A DNA stretch of 64,000 nucleotides from contig DAIQOI010000009.1 of the NCBI GenBank assembly GCA_036787955.1, forward strand, positions 1 through 64,000, read 5' to 3'. The notes beneath the pieces are model-generated. The model was not told where the DNA came from, made no database searches, and worked only from the letters and a program-made list of their open reading frames with translations. Of this stretch, positions 61,333-64,000 are shown one piece after another. How positions within the stretch are numbered: position 1 is the first letter of the stretch; each line of letters opens with the position of its first letter. The position numbers and the translations under genes are program-made. The stretch comes from UBA2336 sp036787955 (GTDB lineage Bacteria > Bacteroidota > Bacteroidia > Cytophagales > Cyclobacteriaceae).

Positions 61333-61471
61333 TCAGTCGGGCAGGGAANNNNNNNNNNNNNNNNNNNNNNNNNNNNNNNNNNNNNNNNNNNNNNNNNNNN
61401 NNNNNNNNNNNNNNNNNNNNNNNNNNNNNNNNNNNNNNNNNNNNNNNNCGTAAAACGTAAACCGTCCACAA
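61333..61471 (-). CDS. GIY-YIG nuclease gene, second copy, interrupted by the assembly gap
   Basis: Both ends of a second cassette copy are visible. On the right, 61449-61471 gives the TTG start and MWTVYVLR, identical to the complete copy. On the left, 61333-61348 gives the last codons (SLPD) and the TGA. The middle is lost in the 100 N. Reading frames across the gap have no meaning. If only one further unit is present, the unsequenced part is about 219 bases. Confidence 0.75.
61349..61448. other. Assembly gap of exactly 100 N in a tandem repeat
   Basis: The round length marks a scaffold gap of unknown true size. Both flanks match the 311-bp cassette, so the assembly broke in the repeat. 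The missing length should be 219 plus a multiple of 311 bases if units are identical. Confidence 0.95.
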
Positions 61472-61486
61472 GGTTAAATCAACTAG

Positions 61487-61503
61487 TACCCGGGGCCGGA
61501 GTC
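61487..61503 (-). repeat. tRNA-Leu 3'-end direct repeat, middle copy
   Basis: The same 17-base sequence, located 21 bases after the stop of the complete GIY-YIG gene. It forms the junction between two cassette units and is exactly 311 bases from the tRNA-borne copy. Confidence 0.9.
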
Positions 61504-61524
61504 CCCGCCTGACCGCTGACGCTG

Positions 61525-61782
61525 TCAGTCGGGCAGGGAACCGGCACTGAATTTCTTCTTCAAATACCGCCGCCCTGCCGAAGTCTTCAAATATTTCTCC
61601 CTCGACCGCGCTTCTGCTGTCCCTTCGTATCTCTCCGTGTAAATCACTATCCAGGGAATATGTCCTGATGTGTACTTCGAACGTCCGGAATTGTGTTCTC
61701 TGAGCCTCCGATCCACATCCCTACTCATCCCTACATACATCCGGCCCGTCTTTAAACTTCGTAAAACGTAAACCGTCCACAA
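61525..61782 (-). CDS. Single-domain GIY-YIG nuclease of the tRNA-Leu cassette
   Basis: An 85-residue protein that is nothing but a GIY-YIG domain of the UPF0213/UvrC-N type. The name motifs are VYVLRSLKTGRMYVG at the N-terminus, the catalytic Arg is in RRLREHNSGRSKYT, and the metal-binding Glu lies in ARSREKYLKTSAGRRYLKKKF. The start is a TTG at 61782, 15 bases beyond the tRNA 3' end. A longer frame from 61875 runs through the tRNA and reads as MAELVDALVSN, a typical tRNA artefact, so it was not used. The GIY-YIG fold cleaves DNA, as in homing endonucleases and UvrC. The target is likely the neighbouring tRNA end, by inference. Confidence 0.85.
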   Translation of the reverse strand: MWTVYVLRSLKTGRMYVGMSRDVDRRLREHNSGRSKYTSGHIPWIVIYTERYEGTAEARSREKYLKTSAGRRYLKKKFSAGSLPD

Positions 61783-61797
61783 GGTTAAATCAACTAG

Positions 61798-61814
61798 TAC
61801 CCGGGGCCGGAGTC
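61798..61814 (-). repeat. tRNA-Leu 3'-end direct repeat, intact tRNA copy
   Basis: The final 17 bases of the functional tRNA, covering the 3' side of the T-arm, the acceptor strand and the discriminator. This is the proposed target or attachment core of the cassette. Confidence 0.85.
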
Positions 61815-61881
61815 GAACCGGCACGGTATTGCTACCATTGGTGTTTGAGACCAACGCGTCTACCAATTCCGCCACCCGGGC
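61798..61881 (-). tRNA. tRNA-Leu (anticodon CAA)
   Basis: An 84-base cloverleaf with a class II variable arm. The acceptor is GCCCGGG/CCCGGGT with a G-U pair at the first position and discriminator A. The anticodon stem TTGGT/ACCAA encloses CTCAAAC, so the anticodon is CAA, reading UUG. The T-arm is GCCGGTTCGACTCCGGC. No CCA is encoded. The last 17 bases are repeated after each downstream GIY-YIG gene. Confidence 0.95.
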
Positions 61882-61947
61882 GCGGGTGGCAAATTTAAAT
61901 GAAAACTTCAGGAAGCCAAGTAGCTGAAATTTGAGATATAGCCAGAC

Positions 61948-62154
61948 TTACTTCGATTCTGACTTCTTTTCTCTTTTAAAAGAACCAACCAGTAAAAAGC
62001 CCATAAGGGCACCATATAGCGTACTGTTAACAGGTGAAGAAGTAATAGCACACGTACCGCTGTTACAACCTATGAAATACCAATAAAGATAGCCGGCAAC
62101 CGAGCCGAGAATTATTCCGATAAGCCAACCGGCAATATTCAGGTTTTTCAACAT
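61948..62154 (-). CDS. DUF6132 family small membrane protein
   Basis: A 68-residue protein with two hydrophobic segments (about 9-28 and 45-58) joined by a cysteine-bearing loop. The FIGCNSGTCAITSSPVNSTLYGALMG segment, here divided as GCNSGTC and ITSSPVNSTLYGA, is the hallmark of DUF6132 in Bacteroidota. The two loop cysteines may be redox-active or bind a ligand. No function is known. A clear TAACTTTG promoter lies 31 bases upstream. Confidence 0.85.
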   Translation of the reverse strand: MLKNLNIAGWLIGIILGSVAGYLYWYFIGCNSGTCAITSSPVNSTLYGALMGFLLVGSFKREKKSESK

Positions 62155-62185
62155 TTGTTATTTGTTTCGGTTTAATTTAACAACA

Positions 62186-62193
62186 CAAAGTTA
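62186..62193 (-). promoter_or_regulatory. Predicted -7 promoter element of the DUF6132 gene
   Basis: TAACTTTG on the minus strand fits TAnnTTTG exactly and ends 31 bases before the ATG at 62154. No clear -33 TTTG. Confidence 0.5.
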
Positions 62194-62233
62194 CCCTTAA
62201 ACTGAATAAAGTTTTGTGCCTGTTGTCACCAAA

Positions 62234-62521
62234 CTAATCGTTCTTTAGCAGCGAAAAAGCCTGCGACCTTTCGGCAAATAAATTTTTAACCTGCCCCCAC
62301 ACCCTGGAAAACAATTCCGAATGCCGGTACCGATCCAGACTTTCCTGGTTAGCCCAATGGCTGAGCGTGACATAGGTGTTAGGTTCATCGGCATCCTGCA
62401 GCAACTCCAGGTGTAAGCATCCCGAAAAATTTCGGATAGCCGACTCGTGCCTGCGGAAAATATCAAGAAACTCATCCACTCCCGCTTCGGTAAAATGCAT
62501 ACGAACAATGCGAATAATCAT
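62234..62521 (-). CDS. Antibiotic biosynthesis monooxygenase (ABM)-domain protein
   Basis: A 95-residue protein with one ABM/quinol monooxygenase-like ferredoxin fold. It begins MIIRIVRMHFTEAGVDEFLDIF, contains SGCLHLELLQD and the conserved YVTLSHWANQESLDRYRHSELF helix region (here YVTLSHWAN and RYRHSELF). The FSL at the end is typical. Such small proteins may be quinol monooxygenases or haem-binding proteins; the role here is not clear. It lies 8 bases after the SAM hydrolase gene and is probably co-transcribed with it. Confidence 0.85.
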   Translation of the reverse strand: MIIRIVRMHFTEAGVDEFLDIFRRHESAIRNFSGCLHLELLQDADEPNTYVTLSHWANQESLDRYRHSELFSRVWGQVKNLFAERSQAFSLLKND

Positions 62522-62529
62522 GGCTGTAA

Positions 62530-63300
62530 TTATTCAAAATATATAATAATTGGACTTCCGTATTCCAATCCAAGCAGCTCGGCTGCATTACCCTTGTTGA
62601 TACCTATTTCCAGTAATCCCTGCGCATTAAATAAAAGAAAGCATTCGCCTTCCTCCACATCGTGGTATTGCACATGAATTTTTCTGAACCTGTCCGTTCC
62701 GGCCTGCACAGTAAAAGTTTTATCCCGGCTAAGCAGTTCAAAAGTTTCTTTGGGGATGTTGGTGATCAGGTTGCCGAAGGAATCTACATGGATGACGTTA
62801 CCTACTATTTGCCGCCAGGTAGCTTTTACCTGACGGTCGATCATTTTCTTAAACATGGCAAGTGGCTTTCCCAACGAAGAAATAGGCACACCGCTGGCCA
62901 GCTTTGCTGCTGCTGGTGCAAAGATGTCGCGCTCAGGAAAGGTGGTGGTAACCGGATTTATGGCATTCAGTTCCACCAGATTTTGTTGGGTTTTTTCGCT
63001 GATGAGTCCAAACAACCCGTTATCACAACCCACAAAAAAATGATCTTCCAGCTGCAGGGCTATGGGCTTGTCGTCCGGATTGCCCGTGGCATGCACCGCT
63101 ACCAGGTGAACGGTTCCCTTGGGAAAATCGCGAAAAACCGACCGCAGCACATAGGCAGCATGGGCAACATGAAAGGATGGAATACGATGCGTGATGTCAA
63201 TGATTTTTATTCCGGGGTTTAAACTGAGTATCCGCGCGCGGATGGCTGCCACGTAATGATCATTGTCGCCAGAATCGGTAAGCAGGGTTACGATGGCCAT
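62530..63300 (-). CDS. SAM hydroxide adenosyltransferase (DUF62 family)
   Basis: A 256-residue protein of the DUF62/SAM hydrolase family, which hydrolyses S-adenosylmethionine to adenosine and methionine in archaeal homologues and is related to fluorinase. Conserved segments are MAIVTLLTDSGDNDHYVAAI at the N-terminus with the active-site Asp, DITHRIPSFHVAHAAYVL, FVGCDNGLFGLI, and HVDSFGNLITNIP. It is the first gene of a pair with the ABM-like gene. It could limit SAM levels or repair a SAM-derived toxin; the sequence does not show which. Confidence 0.9.
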   Translation of the reverse strand: MAIVTLLTDSGDNDHYVAAIRARILSLNPGIKIIDITHRIPSFHVAHAAYVLRSVFRDFPKGTVHLVAVHATGNPDDKPIALQLEDHFFVGCDNGLFGLISEKTQQNLVELNAINPVTTTFPERDIFAPAAAKLASGVPISSLGKPLAMFKKMIDRQVKATWRQIVGNVIHVDSFGNLITNIPKETFELLSRDKTFTVQAGTDRFRKIHVQYHDVEEGECFLLFNAQGLLEIGINKGNAAELLGLEYGSPIIIYFE

Positions 63301-63301
63301 G

Positions 63302-63333
63302 TTTGATGTGCCGGGAGTTCTTTTGTAAATTTG
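63302..63333 (+). promoter_or_regulatory. Predicted promoter of phoH
   Basis: TTTG at 63302-63305 and TAAATTTG at 63326-63333 with 20 bases between them, a full match to the Bacteroidota consensus. It points toward phoH, whose TTG start lies 37 bases downstream, and it also overlaps the divergent SAM hydroxide adenosyltransferase start. Confidence 0.65.
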
Positions 63334-63370
63334 AAGTGCGAAAATTAGCGAAATTTACCAGATAACCGCT

Positions 63371-64000
63371 TTGATAGAAAAAGTAGTAACGCTCGAAAAC
63401 ATTTCCCTGATAGACTTTCTGGGGGTTGAAGATCGCAATATCCACTCGCTGGCAAGCGCCTTTCCCAAAAGCCGCATTGTGTCGCGCGGCAATAAGATAC
63501 TTATCCGCGGCAGTACGGCAGAGGTGGTACAGATTGATGACATCCTGAATGCGCTTATCAATCATTACCACAAATATGGGCAAGTGCGTGAGGAGGACGT
63601 TCACAATTACCTGTCGGTTGAAAAACAGGTGTTGCATACCGATAACAGTCCGGCCGATGAAGAGGTGATTGTGTACGGCACCAAAGGGCTTCCGGTAAAA
63701 CCCAAAACTCCCAATCAGGTGCGGCTGGTGCAACTGGTAAAAGACAACGACCTGGTCTTTGCGTTGGGCCCCGCCGGCACCGGTAAAACCTACATTTCGG
63801 TTGCGTTTGCCGTAAAGGCCCTTAAAAGCAAGCAGGTAAAAAAAATCATCATCACAAGGCCGGCCGTTGAAGCGGGTGAAAACCTGGGCTTCCTGCCCGG
63901 GGATTTAAAAGAAAAAATTGACCCTTACCTGCGCCCGATTTATGATGCCCTTCACGACATGCTGCCATTCGAAAAATTGCAGTATTATATGGAGCGCGAA
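63371..64000 (+). CDS. phoH: PhoH family ATPase, 3' end beyond the window
   Basis: The first 210 codons of a PhoH-like protein. Residues about 8-60 form the N-terminal domain (LIDFLGVEDRNIHSLASAFP), and residues about 110-210 contain the ATPase core with Walker A LGPAGTGKTYI (GPAGTGKT at 132-139) and the PhoH-typical ITRPAVEAGENLGFLPGDLKEKIDPY. By family knowledge PhoH acts in RNA metabolism with RNase YbeY. The start is a TTG at 63371: the only upstream in-frame codons after the stop at 63332 are not starts (GCG, AAA, ATT). It is cut by the window edge. Confidence 0.9.
   Translation, partial: MIEKVVTLENISLIDFLGVEDRNIHSLASAFPKSRIVSRGNKILIRGSTAEVVQIDDILNALINHYHKYGQVREEDVHNYLSVEKQVLHTDNSPADEEVIVYGTKGLPVKPKTPNQVRLVQLVKDNDLVFALGPAGTGKTYISVAFAVKALKSKQVKKIIITRPAVEAGENLGFLPGDLKEKIDPYLRPIYDALHDMLPFEKLQYYMERE

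Larger units (their letters stand above)
61487..61797 (-). mobile_element. Complete 311-bp tRNA-Leu-associated GIY-YIG cassette
   Basis: One unit, read on the minus strand: 15 bases of leader right after the tRNA 3' end, a 258-bp nuclease gene, 21 bases with a hairpin (CTGAC-AGC-GTCAG spanning the stop), and a new 17-base copy of the tRNA 3' end. A second unit follows directly. The design resembles an integrative element that uses a tRNA 3' end as its target and regenerates it, but the unit carries no integrase, only the GIY-YIG nuclease. It is proposed as mobile on structure alone; transposition is not demonstrated. Confidence 0.65.

Noticed and set aside
61274..61471. Reading frames that span the N-run
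   Set aside because: The N-run is an assembly gap of unknown length, so frames across it are meaningless.
61783..61875. N-terminal extension of the GIY-YIG gene reading MAELVDALVSN...
   Set aside because: It is the translation of tRNA-Leu itself, a known artefact. The protein starts at the TTG after the tRNA.
1..64000. CRISPR arrays, rRNA genes, prophage or IS elements
   Set aside because: Read for regularly spaced repeats, transposase motifs and rRNA sequence; none was seen. The only tandem repeat is the tRNA-Leu cassette array.

Overview
The window is chromosomal DNA of a Bacteroidota bacterium, most likely of the Cytophagales. Four things point there. Many genes are preceded by the Bacteroidota -7 promoter element TAnnTTTG, often with a -33 TTTG, and lack a clear Shine-Dalgarno site. 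The succinate dehydrogenase is the three-gene C-A-B type. Exported beta-propeller, S9 and CocE-type enzymes and SHNLR-type histidine kinases are abundant. A DnaQ-like exonuclease is fused to DnaE. A run of exactly 100 N at 61349-61448 shows that this is a scaffold. Nearly all of it is ordinary, densely packed core genome; no prophage, CRISPR array or classical insertion sequence was seen.

Layout. 1-7746: ahcY, a membrane histidine kinase with an extra C-terminal domain, and three exported hydrolase-like proteins (BNR, CocE, PhoD). 7780-16909: nine genes hemA-C-D-E-B-L-N-H-J on the minus strand, giving the whole C5 route from glutamyl-tRNA to protohaem in one transcription unit. 17422-22124: a Cys-rich lipoprotein, a BtuB-like TonB receptor behind a cobalamin riboswitch, and a cytochrome P460 / DUF2024 / MarR operon with its own operator-like palindrome. 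22173-24486: an ABC exporter-type pair with a DUF3299-like protein. 24560-28712: a very large exported beta-propeller protein and birA. 28732-41099 (plus strand): rsfS, ftsH, lpxH, a sigma-54 activator and its kinase, acpP, a lipid kinase, an ECF sigma factor with a small membrane partner, and an S9 peptidase. 41248-49352: tRNA-Arg, an outer-membrane barrel, an rpoN operon, asnS, two LPP20-like lipoproteins and one further lipoprotein. 49610-53221: sdhCAB preceded by an unannotated small membrane protein. 53416-60983: the dnaE fusion, trxA, a P1 peptidase, a YkgJ protein, slyD and a Crp/Fnr regulator. 61295-61881: tRNA-Leu with a tandem array of 311-bp GIY-YIG nuclease cassettes. 61948-64000: DUF6132, a monooxygenase-like protein, a SAM hydroxide adenosyltransferase and the start of phoH.

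The strongest candidate for something undescribed is the tRNA-Leu cassette array. Each unit is a minimal GIY-YIG nuclease gene followed by a fresh copy of the last 17 bases of the tRNA, so every insertion keeps an intact tRNA and leaves tRNA-end direct repeats, as an integrative element would, but in about 311 bp. The assembly breaks inside this array. Second is the P460/DUF2024/MarR operon: its regulator carries a C-terminal cysteine cluster, and a 9-3-9 palindrome overlaps the operon's predicted promoter.
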